Assembly (NCBI GenBank): GCA_052034005.1
Contig: JBPOJB010000010.1
Coordinates: 1 to 64,000, forward strand
Length of the DNA: 64,000 nucleotides
Source: JAAYDI01 sp052034005
Lineage (GTDB): Bacteria > Planctomycetota > Planctomycetia > Pirellulales > Pirellulaceae
Direction of reading: 5' to 3'
Shown: piece by piece, positions 52,942 to 62,536 of the stretch
How the letters are laid out: every line of letters begins with the position of its first letter
Position numbering within the stretch: position 1 is the stretch's first letter
Made by a program: the position numbers and the translations under genes
The notes under the pieces: generated by a model
Told to the model about the DNA's origin: nothing
What the model saw: the letters and a program-made list of their open reading frames with translations, nothing else
The model's database searches: none

Positions 52942-55551
52942 ATGAAACCGGTCGGGAACGACCCATCCAGCAGACCGTTCCACGTCGGCGCGGGCACCGA
53001 GCAAGCGGCCGGATTCAAGCGGCAATCCCGCCTGTTGATCATGCTGGTGAGCGGCTGGCTCGTGCCGCAGTGGGCCGTGGCGGCCGATCCGTGGCCGGCC
53101 GCCGACCGCTTGGCGGGCGTGGATCCGCACGGCGTCCTGCGGTGGCAGGATACGGGCCAGGAGGTGGCGCTGTTCGGCGTCAACTACTACACGCCGTTCT
53201 GGCACAACTATCCGGACTTGAAGACGTTGGGCGCATCCCACAAGCAGGTCATCGACCAGGACGTGCTGCATTTCGCGCGCCTGGGGCTCGATGCGCTGCG
53301 CCTGCACGTGTTCGATCGGGAGGTGAGCGACGCGGAGGGTAATCTGCTGGAGAACGAGCATCTCGATCTGCTGGACTACCTGATCGCACAGGCGAAGCAG
53401 CGCGGCATCTACACGGTGCTGACGCCGATCGCCTGGTGGCCTGTCCCGGGCGACAGCCCGGGTTTCTCCACGCGCTGGACGATGCAACAGCTGACGACGG
53501 ACCCGGCGGCGTGGAAACCGCAGGTCGCGTACCTGCGGCAGTTCGTGTGCCACGTGAACCCCTACACGGGCCTGGCCTACAAAGACGACCCGGCCGTCGT
53601 GTGCCTGGAACTGATCAATGAACCGCTCTACCCGCCGGACACCCGTGACGAGCTGGTGGAGGAGTACATCAACCTGCTGGCGGCCGCGGTCCGGGACGCC
53701 GGCTGCCGGAAACCGATTTTCTACAACGGCTGGTGGAACCGCCTGTCAACGGTCAGTCGTGCGCAGGTGGATGGGGTGTCATTTGTCTGGTATCCGAGCG
53801 GCCTGATGGCCGGGCACTCGCTACGACGCAACTACCTGCCGATGGTCAATGAATATGGCGGCGCCGGTGTCTGGACTCCGTCGATGCGCAGCGAGGCGAT
53901 CGCGCACAAGGCCAAGATCGTCTACGAGTTCGATGCGGCGGACATCCCGGGCAGCTACATGTATCCGGCCATGGCGCGGGCGTTCCGCAGCGGCGGCGCG
54001 CAGATCGCCACGCAGTTCCAATACGACCCCATGCCGTTGGCACGCTTCAACCAGGGCTGGGAGACCCACTTCCTGAACCTCGTCTGCGCGCCGCAGAAGG
54101 CGGTGAGTTACCTGATCGCCGCGGCCGCGTTTCACCGGCTGCCGCGTCTGGAGGACTACGGCCCGTACCCGGAAAGCTCGCGGTTCGGTCCCTGCCGGGT
54201 CAGCTATGAGGAGGATTTGAGCGAACTGGTGACGCCGGAGGAGTTCTTCTATTCGAATTCCACCGGCACGCGTCCGCCGTCACCGGAGACGATCCAGCGC
54301 GTGATCGGGTGCGGTTCATCGCCGCTGGTGGCGTACGAGGGCACCGGCGCGTACTTCCTCGAACAGCTCATCCCCGGCGTGTGGCGTCTGGAAGTGTATC
54401 CGGACGCCGTCTGGGTCAACGACCCCTACGGCCCGCACCGTCTGACGCGCGAGGTGGCGCGGATCGTGTGGCGCCGGTGGCCGATGACGGTCCGCCTGGC
54501 GGACCTGGGCGACGCGTTCGGTGTGCGCGCGATCAACGACGGGAACGACGAAGCCACGACGGCCCTGGCCGGACAGTTCACGGTCGGCCCGGGCGTGTAC
54601 CTCTTAAGCCGCGCGGATGCCGCCACGGACGCCTGGCAGAGCGCCCGGCTGGCCGTGGCCGTCGGCCTCCAGGAATTCGCCGCACTGCCGGAAGCGACAA
54701 CAGGTTGGACGGTGCGGCATGAGCCGCTGTCGCGCACCATCGTCGGCCGAGACGTCCCGCTGACCTTCACGGTCGTGGGCGATGCTCGACCTGACCGCGT
54801 GGAGCTGGTGATCACGCCCGCCGGAGCCGGCGCCACGCAGCGCGTCCAGATGCAGTGCGACCGCGGCTACGAGTACCACGCCATGTGGCCCGGCAACGCG
54901 CTGGCGGCCGGCGAGGTGACCTACGCGTTGGAAGTGCATGCCGGCGGCGTGGTGCGAAGGCTCCCCCCGGCGACGCCGGACCAGCCGCAGGACCAGGCCT
55001 GGCGGGTCACGATCCTGTCGCCCGACGCGCCTGTCGTCGTCTTCGACGCCGCTCGGGACCGCGTCACACAGGGAGGCAGTCAGAGAGCGCAGCAGCGGAT
55101 CGTCGCGGGCGAGGAACCGGAGCGCCGGGTCTTGCAGATCTCGGTGCCCCGCTTCGAACCCCCGCCCAGTGCCGTCTCGTTCCGGCACGATGTCGGTGAC
55201 GCATTGGATCCTTGGCGCGACGCGCTGGCGGACCGCGCGACCTTGTGCCTTCGGGCACGCGCGCACGAGCAGTCCACGTCGCTCGTCGAGGTCGTGCTGC
55301 TGGAGCGCGACGGGGCCGCGTGGGGGACCAACGTGCCGCTGTCCACCGAGTGGCAGGAGGTTCGCGTCCCCTTGAGTTCTCTGCGGTACTTCAGCCATTG
55401 GGCCGATTTGCCGAAAGGCCGCGGCGGCCCGGACGACCGGCTGCATCCGGAGAACATCGCGGCGGTGAGCATCTGTTTCGGAGCGTGGCTCTATCCCGAC
55501 CACTTTGCCGAGCCGCACACGATCCAGATCGACTCTGTGGCGGTCCAGTGA
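52942..55551 (+). CDS. Exported GH5-like glycoside hydrolase
   Basis: The 869-residue protein has a membrane/signal segment (about 30-48), a TIM barrel (about 65-400) with L-I-N-E227-P-L (acid/base, as in clan GH-A strand 4) and V-Y-E329-F-D (nucleophile, strand 7), and C-terminal beta modules (about 420-868), including a carbohydrate-binding-like end. It resembles cellulase/mannanase-type enzymes. It is translationally coupled to the Gfo/Idh/MocA gene, suggesting release of a sugar that the oxidoreductase then oxidises. The substrate is unknown. Confidence 0.7.
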   Translation: MKPVGNDPSSRPFHVGAGTEQAAGFKRQSRLLIMLVSGWLVPQWAVAADPWPAADRLAGVDPHGVLRWQDTGQEVALFGVNYYTPFWHNYPDLKTLGASHKQVIDQDVLHFARLGLDALRLHVFDREVSDAEGNLLENEHLDLLDYLIAQAKQRGIYTVLTPIAWWPVPGDSPGFSTRWTMQQLTTDPAAWKPQVAYLRQFVCHVNPYTGLAYKDDPAVVCLELINEPLYPPDTRDELVEEYINLLAAAVRDAGCRKPIFYNGWWNRLSTVSRAQVDGVSFVWYPSGLMAGHSLRRNYLPMVNEYGGAGVWTPSMRSEAIAHKAKIVYEFDAADIPGSYMYPAMARAFRSGGAQIATQFQYDPMPLARFNQGWETHFLNLVCAPQKAVSYLIAAAAFHRLPRLEDYGPYPESSRFGPCRVSYEEDLSELVTPEEFFYSNSTGTRPPSPETIQRVIGCGSSPLVAYEGTGAYFLEQLIPGVWRLEVYPDAVWVNDPYGPHRLTREVARIVWRRWPMTVRLADLGDAFGVRAINDGNDEATTALAGQFTVGPGVYLLSRADAATDAWQSARLAVAVGLQEFAALPEATTGWTVRHEPLSRTIVGRDVPLTFTVVGDARPDRVELVITPAGAGATQRVQMQCDRGYEYHAMWPGNALAAGEVTYALEVHAGGVVRRLPPATPDQPQDQAWRVTILSPDAPVVVFDAARDRVTQGGSQRAQQRIVAGEEPERRVLQISVPRFEPPPSAVSFRHDVGDALDPWRDALADRATLCLRARAHEQSTSLVEVVLLERDGAAWGTNVPLSTEWQEVRVPLSSLRYFSHWADLPKGRGGPDDRLHPENIAAVSICFGAWLYPDHFAEPHTIQIDSVAVQ

Positions 55552-55633
55552 GAGGTTGGGTCATCGGGCGCGGTCCGTTGGACCGGTCGGCGCGCGCCGG
55601 GACCACAGGGGCGCCGCACGGCCGCGCTGCACC

Positions 55634-58117
55634 TCATTTTCCGGCCGGTGCGTACTCGTAGGTCTTCCAGTAGGCCCGGTCCGCCTCGAAGATGTCGATG
55701 GGCGAGGTAGCGGGATCGAAGTCGGAGGCCAGGACCCCGTAGCGCTTGAGTTCGCGGATATACTGGCGGTTGGGGCGGAACCCGGGCATGCCGTAGCGCG
55801 GTCGCGCGTCGGCCGCGGCCTGGCCGCGGCGGAGCGAGGCGAGCAGTTGCTGGTATGCCGGATCGTCGGTATCGGCAAACACCGGGCCGCAGCTCTCCCA
55901 GCCGCCGGCGCTCTTGGCCAGCGGTCCGAGCAGCAGGGGCGACCATTCGGGGCGCGTCAGGTTCACCAGGATGAAAGGACTGAACTTGGCCTGCGGGTCG
56001 TGCTCGAGCACCACGCGTTCGTAACACCCGATCCGGCGGCTCACCCCCCGTGCGTTCCAGGCGTCATTGGGGAGGAATGGTATGGCCCGGCCGGTCTCGT
56101 TCTTGGCATCGCCGATCGCATGGCACTGGCCGCAGCGGCGTTTGAGGACGTCGGCGTTCTCGCGGAACACGCGTCCCGCAGCCTGCTGATCGATCCACTG
56201 GTCCTCGGTGTTGCGCAGGCCGGCGTAGCTGCCCGCGTAGGGCGCGCCGCTTTCGATCCACAGCCACACCGTGCGCCACTCGGCCGGCGAGACCTGCACG
56301 CCGTAGTGGCTCGGACGCAGCTTGTCCAGCAGCGGACTGGCGGCGCTGCCGATCGAGCGGGGCGGATAGTTGCCCAACCCGTTCCGGCCGTCGGCCACCT
56401 GCAGGTGGACCAGCAGGTGGAAGTAGCCGTGGGACCATTGCGAACTCCGGTCGCCGGTCAGCAGCACGCCGCCCTCGCGGCGCTGGTAGGTATGGCACGC
56501 GACGCAGTGCCGATCGAGGATCGGCTGGATGTCGCGTGGGAAATCCACGACGTCCGGCACGCCTTCGAACGGCCGGATCCTGCTCGGCGCGCGCTGCAGC
56601 GCCTGCAGGACGGGTGCCGCGGGTGACGTGGGCGTCTGCGACCGCGGCTCATGGCATCCGATACAGCTGGTCGTCTCGCCCGGCATAACGCTCACGAAGC
56701 TGTGCATGCGCTGGACCGACATGTCCTGTGCGTCCAGGGCGACGAAGAACACGGGCCGGCCGGCGGGCACTTCGAAACAGGCCGAGCCGTCCTCTTCCAC
56801 CGGTACAGTGCCCAGGACGCGTTCGAGTGAGAAGGTGCCCAGCCACGACACGAGGTCCGGGCCGCCGCTGAAATTGACCTGCTTGGGCAGCAGCTCGAGC
56901 ACCAGCAGCTGCTTGATCTCGCCGCGCTGCACCCCTTCCATGTTGCGCCCCTGGTAGACATCGGCCAGGACCAGGCGACCAGTGGCCTGGGCGTCATGGA
57001 CGCGCGGCGCAATGAGCCGCTCGCGCGGTCGGGCCAGCACCGGTCGCGGCTCGTGTACCAGTCCGGGCGCCGGTGCTCGGTACAGGAGTTCCGTCCCGCC
57101 CGCGCCGTCCATCACCAGCAGCTCGTTCTCCCAGGCCACGAGGAAGCAGTCCTCGGACAGCGGGTAGGGGTCCTTGTAGGGAGGCCACTTGTCCCTGGTC
57201 AACTGCCGGGCCGTGGGCAGGCTGTCCGGACCTTCGGCCGGCGAGACGATCGCGACATGGCCCTTGTGATCGGTCACGCCGTGGCCGGGTGAGAAGCTGG
57301 CCAGCACGTTGCGCGAGTTCGGGATCGGCTTCGCGTCGATCATCACGGTCCCGGGATGCATGTTGCCGTAGTAGATCATCTCGCCGCTGCCGTCCGGATT
57401 GATCGTCCACAAGTGGTGGAACTCCACCTGGCTGCGGTCGACATACTCCCACCGCGTGTAGAGAATCCGGCCGTCCGGCAGGACGGCGGGCGTGTTGTCG
57501 TGCTCCGGGTTGTGAGACAGCCGCAGGATCTCGCCGCCGTCGGCATTGCAGCGGTAGAGCACACCCACTTGCGTCATCCAGCAGTTGACCCAGCACTGGC
57601 AACGCGTTGAAACAAAGACGATGCCGCCGTCGGGCAAGTAGGCCGGCTCGTAATCGTCGTACGGCCCGGAAGTCAGCTGTCGCAGGCCGGTTCCGTCCAG
57701 GTTGATTTCGTAGAGGTGGTACCAATCGGTGTCGGCCTGACGATAAGAGAACAGGACCTTCCGCGCATCATAATGCACTTCGGGGTCCCGGATCGAACCG
57801 CCGTGGGCGTCAAACAGCACGCTGACCGCCTTGCTCCGCACGTCCAGCAGGCAGAGCCTGCCGACATCCGGCTGGCCGTTGCCTGCGTAGGCCTTCCGCG
57901 TCTCGTCGTCGCAGAAGTAGCCGATGTTCGCGTACCAGTGTGGGTCGTCGTATCCAAGCCGTACCGCGAACACGATCTGTTGCACCGGCCCGAGCGGTCC
58001 GGCCAAAGCCCTGTCCAACACCGACTCGCCCGCCGCGCACGCGCCGGCGACTGCCTCGACTGCCGCCACGCACGCCAAGCACCAGCACACGGCCATCCAG
58101 TTGAGCGGCTGCTTCAT
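55634..58117 (-). CDS. HzsA-related multiheme cytochrome
   Basis: The 827-residue protein has a signal peptide (1-29), a beta-propeller region (about 45-400) with N-P-D-G-S-G and S-x-x-G-x-x-Y-L-like repeats, and a middle domain of the hydrazine-synthase alpha type. Three heme c motifs are C485-I-G-C-H489, C538-V-A-C-H542 and C662-G-Q-C-H666. In anammox bacteria HzsA makes hydrazine from nitric oxide and ammonium. Relatives in non-anammox planctomycetes (named HzsA-related) have unknown roles. No HzsB/C partners are present, so hydrazine synthesis is not implied. It could be an electron-transfer enzyme outside the cytoplasm. Confidence 0.85.
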   Translation of the reverse strand: MKQPLNWMAVCWCLACVAAVEAVAGACAAGESVLDRALAGPLGPVQQIVFAVRLGYDDPHWYANIGYFCDDETRKAYAGNGQPDVGRLCLLDVRSKAVSVLFDAHGGSIRDPEVHYDARKVLFSYRQADTDWYHLYEINLDGTGLRQLTSGPYDDYEPAYLPDGGIVFVSTRCQCWVNCWMTQVGVLYRCNADGGEILRLSHNPEHDNTPAVLPDGRILYTRWEYVDRSQVEFHHLWTINPDGSGEMIYYGNMHPGTVMIDAKPIPNSRNVLASFSPGHGVTDHKGHVAIVSPAEGPDSLPTARQLTRDKWPPYKDPYPLSEDCFLVAWENELLVMDGAGGTELLYRAPAPGLVHEPRPVLARPRERLIAPRVHDAQATGRLVLADVYQGRNMEGVQRGEIKQLLVLELLPKQVNFSGGPDLVSWLGTFSLERVLGTVPVEEDGSACFEVPAGRPVFFVALDAQDMSVQRMHSFVSVMPGETTSCIGCHEPRSQTPTSPAAPVLQALQRAPSRIRPFEGVPDVVDFPRDIQPILDRHCVACHTYQRREGGVLLTGDRSSQWSHGYFHLLVHLQVADGRNGLGNYPPRSIGSAASPLLDKLRPSHYGVQVSPAEWRTVWLWIESGAPYAGSYAGLRNTEDQWIDQQAAGRVFRENADVLKRRCGQCHAIGDAKNETGRAIPFLPNDAWNARGVSRRIGCYERVVLEHDPQAKFSPFILVNLTRPEWSPLLLGPLAKSAGGWESCGPVFADTDDPAYQQLLASLRRGQAAADARPRYGMPGFRPNRQYIRELKRYGVLASDFDPATSPIDIFEADRAYWKTYEYAPAGK

Positions 58118-58376
58118 CGAGGTTGTCCTTTCGTGACGCGAGGGGCGGTCGGCAACCGGGTGTGTGTGGGGCGTTGTCCTCGGAGCGGGTGGAGGGTGTG
58201 GGAGGGTGTGGCAGCCATCATCGTACCAGCCGCGCCCATTCTAGCAACTTCCGACCCGGCGAACCACCAACGGCCGGTCGCGACGCAACTCGGTACCTGT
58301 CGCGAACGTGGGCTGGTATCATGAGGGGGTCGATTACAAAGCCTTATGCTGTCTGTCTGGTGGGAGGACTGATGCC

Positions 58377-59267
58377 ATGTGTGCGGCATTGCACATTCCG
58401 GCGTTGACCTGGTTGAGTCTGGCCCTGGTTTGCTCTGCGCCGGCCGCGGAAGACCGGTCGCCGGGCGTCGTGCGCGTGATGACTTACAACATCCGTTACG
58501 GGACGGCCCAGGATGGCGACAACCATTGGGACCGCCGCAAGGATTTCCTGGTGGAGACGATCCTGGCCTGTGACCCGGACCTGTTGGGAACGCAGGAGAC
58601 GCTCAGTTTCCAGCGCGACTATCTGGCCGCGCATCTCACGGGCTACGATCATCTGGGGGCCGGCCGGGAAGACGGGAAAGAGAAAGGCGAGATGATGGCG
58701 TTGTTCTACAAGCGCGATCGTTTCGAGAAGCTGGACGGCGGGCACTTCTGGTTGAGCCAGTCGCCGGATGAGGTGGGGAGCAAGAGTTGGGACAGTTCGC
58801 TGCCCCGCATGGTGACTTGGGTCAAGCTGCGGGATCGGCAGTTGCCCGCCTCGGCGCCCCCGGTGCTGTTCCTCAACACGCACTTCGATCACCGAGGGCC
58901 GACCGCACGGCTCGAGTCCGCGCGACTGCTCCGCGAGAAGATCGCGGCGTTGGGCCCCGATTGCGCGGTCATCGTGACCGGCGATTTCAATACGGGTGAA
59001 GGCAGCCCGCCCTATCGGGCGCTGTTCGAACCGGTCGACGACCAGCCTTCGCCGGTCGTCGACAGCTACCGGACGGCACATCCGACGCGGGAGCCGAACG
59101 AAGGCACGTTCTGCAACTTCCAGGCCGTTGCGGCCGACGGCGCGCGCATCGATTGGATCGGCGTCTCGCGCGATTGGCAGATCCAGTCGGTGACCATCGA
59201 CCGCACGGCTCGCGACGGCCGCACGCCGTCGGACCATTTCGCGGTCATCGCGGTGTTGGGAAGGTAG
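58377..59267 (+). CDS. Exported endonuclease/exonuclease/phosphatase-family protein
   Basis: The 296-residue protein has a signal peptide (about 1-24, ending P-A-A-E). The EEP fold shows V-M-T-Y-N-I-R-Y (about 35-42), D-L-L-G-T-Q-E (metal glutamate), N-T-H-F-D-H, V-T-G-D-F-N-T-G and a final S-D-H-F-A (catalytic Asp-His). This Mg-dependent fold cleaves phosphodiesters in nucleic acids or phospholipids. Being exported, it may take phosphate from extracellular substrates. ATG 58377 was preferred to the upstream start at 58308, which lacks a signal. Confidence 0.88.
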   Translation: MCAALHIPALTWLSLALVCSAPAAEDRSPGVVRVMTYNIRYGTAQDGDNHWDRRKDFLVETILACDPDLLGTQETLSFQRDYLAAHLTGYDHLGAGREDGKEKGEMMALFYKRDRFEKLDGGHFWLSQSPDEVGSKSWDSSLPRMVTWVKLRDRQLPASAPPVLFLNTHFDHRGPTARLESARLLREKIAALGPDCAVIVTGDFNTGEGSPPYRALFEPVDDQPSPVVDSYRTAHPTREPNEGTFCNFQAVAADGARIDWIGVSRDWQIQSVTIDRTARDGRTPSDHFAVIAVLGR

Positions 59268-59455
59268 GGCCGCCGCATGGCACCTACCGTGCGGCACCGC
59301 CGGCCGGGGCATTTCTCCCGCCATGGCAGCTTGATCATCCGGGCTTTGCCTGCCATGCTACAGGCTCGTGTGGGTCGGGGGGCTGCGGCACCGATGCGCA
59401 ACTCTTCAAGCCCGATGTGTCCTGCTACAGTCGCGCTCGTGTGTGGAGAGTTGGC

Positions 59456-60916
59456 ATGAAACGGTTAGCGGTTCCCTCAATGTGCCTCGTGATTGCGATA
59501 GTCATCGTCGGTTGTGCCAAGAGCCCTCCGGCCGGCCCCAAGACGCCTGCGGCCAAGGACAGCGGGCCGCAGGCCGTGGCGGATCCGCAAGAAGCCGAGG
59601 ACGTGCCGGTTGCGCCCGCGGACACCCCGCCCACGGCTCCGGCCGACACTCCGCCCACTCCTCCTCCGGCCGACCAGCCGCCCGCAACTCCGGCGGTTGA
59701 GACGCCGAGCACCGACAGCGCGCCGGCCGCCGTCCAGCTGCCGTTCAAGAAGTTGGTGGCCCTCCTGGGCATCGAGCAGGCGGACCAGGCATATCAGACC
59801 ATCGAGGAGCAATTGGCGGAGAACCCCCAGCAGTTCATGCCTCATGTCCGGCTGGTATCGCTCCTCCACGCGGTGGGCAGGAACCTGGCGGATCGGGGCA
59901 ACAAGGAGAAAGCGCGGGAGGCCTTTCTGGCGGCATTCGACCGGGCGAAGTCGATACCCGTCCCGTCGGATGCCGAGAGTCGCGGGCAGCTGGCCGCCGT
60001 GCTGAATATGATCGGCGGCAGTCTGACGAGCCAGGGCGACAAGGAGCAGGCCCATGAAGCGTTCTTGCTGGCGCTGGGGCACGCGCGTGCGGCCGCCGCG
60101 GATCCGCGAGTGTTGGAAGACGCCGGGGAGATGCTGGCCGAATTCTACTACAACGGTGCCTGTGCGCAAGCGCTGGCGGGCCAGCTGGATGACGCCAAGG
60201 CGACCCTGCAGGAGGCGGTGGATATGGGCTTCGACGACCTGGACCTGCTCCGCACCGATGAGGACCTGGCTGCCCTGCGCGCGCTGCCGGACTTCGACCA
60301 GCAGCTCGCCGCGTGGGACGCGGTGGTGGTCGAGCGGTTGATGAAGGAGGCTCAGGAGGTGCTGGCCAAAGGCGAGACCTTCCCGTTTGATTTCTCGCTG
60401 ACCGACCTGAATGGGGAGAGCCTCAGCTTGGCCGATCATCGGGGCAAGGTCGTGATCGTCGACATCTGGGGCACCTGGTGTCCTCCCTGCCGCGCGGAGA
60501 TCCCCTCGTTCGTCCAGCTGCAGACCCAGTACGGACCGCAAGGCCTGCAGATCATCGGCCTCAACTACGAACAGGGCGCGCCGGAAGCGGAGGCCAAGGC
60601 CACCACGTTGGAGTTCATCCAGGCGAACGGCATCAATTACCCGTGCGCGCTGATTCCCGAAGAGCTGTTGACGCAAGCCGATGTCGAGGCATTCCCCACC
60701 ACGATCTTTTTCGACCGGGCCGGCAAGGTGCGGGCGAAGGTGGTCGGCGCGCACGACTACCGCTACCTGGAAGCGATCGTCAAGGCGTTGCTGGCGGACG
60801 CGGCCGCGCCAGCCGATGTGGCGCCGGCCGATACGCCGCCGGCCGACGTCGGTGCGCCGCCCGTGGAGACTCCGCCCGCGGACGAACTGCCGGCCGAGCC
60901 CGTCACGGACGCCTAG
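59456..60916 (+). CDS. TlpA-type thioredoxin lipoprotein with helical repeats
   Basis: The 486-residue protein has a lipoprotein signal ending V-G-C (cysteine 20). A Pro/Ala/Thr-rich linker (about 21-95) with repeated P-A-D-T-P-P-T-A follows, then TPR-like helices (about 97-300) and a TlpA/AhpC-TSA domain (about 310-450) with W-G-T-W-C-P-P-C-R-A-E. A second Pro/Ala tail (about 455-486) repeats the same style. It reduces or scans disulfides in the periplasm. The gene precedes a histidine kinase but is 33 bases apart; a functional link is not shown. Confidence 0.85.
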   Translation: MKRLAVPSMCLVIAIVIVGCAKSPPAGPKTPAAKDSGPQAVADPQEAEDVPVAPADTPPTAPADTPPTPPPADQPPATPAVETPSTDSAPAAVQLPFKKLVALLGIEQADQAYQTIEEQLAENPQQFMPHVRLVSLLHAVGRNLADRGNKEKAREAFLAAFDRAKSIPVPSDAESRGQLAAVLNMIGGSLTSQGDKEQAHEAFLLALGHARAAAADPRVLEDAGEMLAEFYYNGACAQALAGQLDDAKATLQEAVDMGFDDLDLLRTDEDLAALRALPDFDQQLAAWDAVVVERLMKEAQEVLAKGETFPFDFSLTDLNGESLSLADHRGKVVIVDIWGTWCPPCRAEIPSFVQLQTQYGPQGLQIIGLNYEQGAPEAEAKATTLEFIQANGINYPCALIPEELLTQADVEAFPTTIFFDRAGKVRAKVVGAHDYRYLEAIVKALLADAAAPADVAPADTPPADVGAPPVETPPADELPAEPVTDA

Positions 60917-60949
60917 GAGGCCATTGACCGGCGGGCAGGGCGGCGTGTT

Positions 60950-62497
60950 ATGCGCATGCGTCCTTCGCAGCGGATCCTGGTCCCCATGGCGTTCATGAGC
61001 GTCGCGCTCATGTCCGTGGGAGGCGTCGCGGCCTGGTATCTCCACCGGCTGCAGGTGTCGTCGACTCGCCTGCTCTCTGAGAGCATCGCCAAGGTCACGG
61101 CCGCCGCGGAGCTGGAGACCATTAGTCACGAATTGCGCTATCGGTTGCGGCACTACGTCGCGACGCGCGACGCGGAGGACTGGGCCGGCGTGGCCACGCT
61201 GCAGCGCGACCTGGATCGGTGTCTGGCCCAGGCGGCAGCGACAGCCGATTCGGAGCAGGAGGCGGCTCTGTTGCAGCGCATGGCGCGCAGCTACCGGCGG
61301 TTGTTTGGCGACTTCCAACACGCTGTGGCGGGCGACGCGCGAGCCGCCCAAACGCCGGACCTCGTGGACCTGCTGCACCGCTGGTCCGCCGATGCGATCT
61401 TGACGCCTGCCCGCGACTTCGTCGAGTTGACGCACCGGCAGGCGCAGGCCGCCGACCGCCGGCACCAGCAGGTGACCGAGTATGTCGGGTGGGGCCTCCG
61501 CCTGTTCGGTCTGTGCGGCGCGCTGGCCGGGCTCCTGTTGGGGTACGGGCTGGCGCGCAGCCTCCGCCGGTCGTTCGCCCAGCTGACGATCCCCGTGCGC
61601 GACGCGGCGGGGCATCTGAACGAAGTCGTCGGCCCGATCACGGTGTTTTCCGGCGAGACGTTCGAGGAGTTGGAGCGGGAGTTGCAGAGCGTGGCGGACC
61701 GCGTGGGCGTCGTGGTATCGCGACTGCACGCGACGCTGCTGGCGGCCTCGCGCGCCGAGCAACTGGCAGCGATGGGCCAGCTGGCGGCCGGGCTGGCCCA
61801 CGAACTGCGCAATCCCCTGACGTCCATGAAGATGCTGCTGCAACCATCGGACGAACGTGAAATCGCGGTGCAGCTGGATGTCCATGATCAGCTGGTGTTA
61901 CGCGAGGAAATCGAACGGCTCGAACGAACCATCCAGACGTTTCTCGACTACGCGCGGCCGCCGAAATTGGAGCGGCATCCGTTGGTCATGCGGGATCTGC
62001 TGGCGCAGACCGTCGCGTTCCTCACGCCCCGCGCGCGGCGGCTGAAGATCGAGATCCGAACCCAGGCGCCGCAAGAAGTGGTGCTCGTGGAGGCGGATGC
62101 CGGACAAATGCGCCAGGTGCTGCTCAACCTGCTGCTCAATGCCATGGAGTCGTTCACGGGCCCCGGGGTGATCGACGTGTGCATTTCGCATACGGCCGGA
62201 GCGGGGCGGGCGCCCGCCGCGGACCCGGACCAGCCGCCCGGCCGTTGGATGACGATCCAGGTGGCCGACCGGGGTTGCGGGCTGCCGGTCGAGTTGGGCG
62301 ATCGGGTCTTCGAACCGTTCGTGAGCACCAAGGAGGGGGGGACGGGGTTGGGTTTGCCGATCTGTCGGCGCATCATTGAGGACCATGGGGGCGAAATCGC
62401 GGCGGAGAACCGCGTGGGGGGCGGCAGCCTGTTTTCGATTCGATTGCCCGTGATCCTACCGGACGCCCGGGCTCCGGCCGGGGAATCTTCCCGCTGA
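60950..62497 (+). CDS. NtrB-type sensor histidine kinase
   Basis: The 515-residue protein has two membrane helices (about 10-30 and 178-200) bracketing a helical sensor domain, then an H-box A-H284-E-L-R-N-P-L-T-S, an N-box N-L-L-L-N-A-M-E-S, and G1/G2 boxes A-D-R-G-C-G-L and G-G-T-G-L-G-L (C-terminal HATPase). It phosphorylates the NtrC-type regulator encoded next. The sensed signal is unknown. A gap of 39 bases separates the two genes. Confidence 0.92.
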   Translation: MRMRPSQRILVPMAFMSVALMSVGGVAAWYLHRLQVSSTRLLSESIAKVTAAAELETISHELRYRLRHYVATRDAEDWAGVATLQRDLDRCLAQAAATADSEQEAALLQRMARSYRRLFGDFQHAVAGDARAAQTPDLVDLLHRWSADAILTPARDFVELTHRQAQAADRRHQQVTEYVGWGLRLFGLCGALAGLLLGYGLARSLRRSFAQLTIPVRDAAGHLNEVVGPITVFSGETFEELERELQSVADRVGVVVSRLHATLLAASRAEQLAAMGQLAAGLAHELRNPLTSMKMLLQPSDEREIAVQLDVHDQLVLREEIERLERTIQTFLDYARPPKLERHPLVMRDLLAQTVAFLTPRARRLKIEIRTQAPQEVVLVEADAGQMRQVLLNLLLNAMESFTGPGVIDVCISHTAGAGRAPAADPDQPPGRWMTIQVADRGCGLPVELGDRVFEPFVSTKEGGTGLGLPICRRIIEDHGGEIAAENRVGGGSLFSIRLPVILPDARAPAGESSR

Positions 62498-62536
62498 TGC
62501 ACGGCCTGCTGGGGGCCGCCATCTGGAGTGCGTGCC

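Noticed and set aside
59477..61885. An 802-codon minus-strand open frame
   Set aside because: Shadow spanning two well-supported plus-strand genes (TlpA lipoprotein and histidine kinase).
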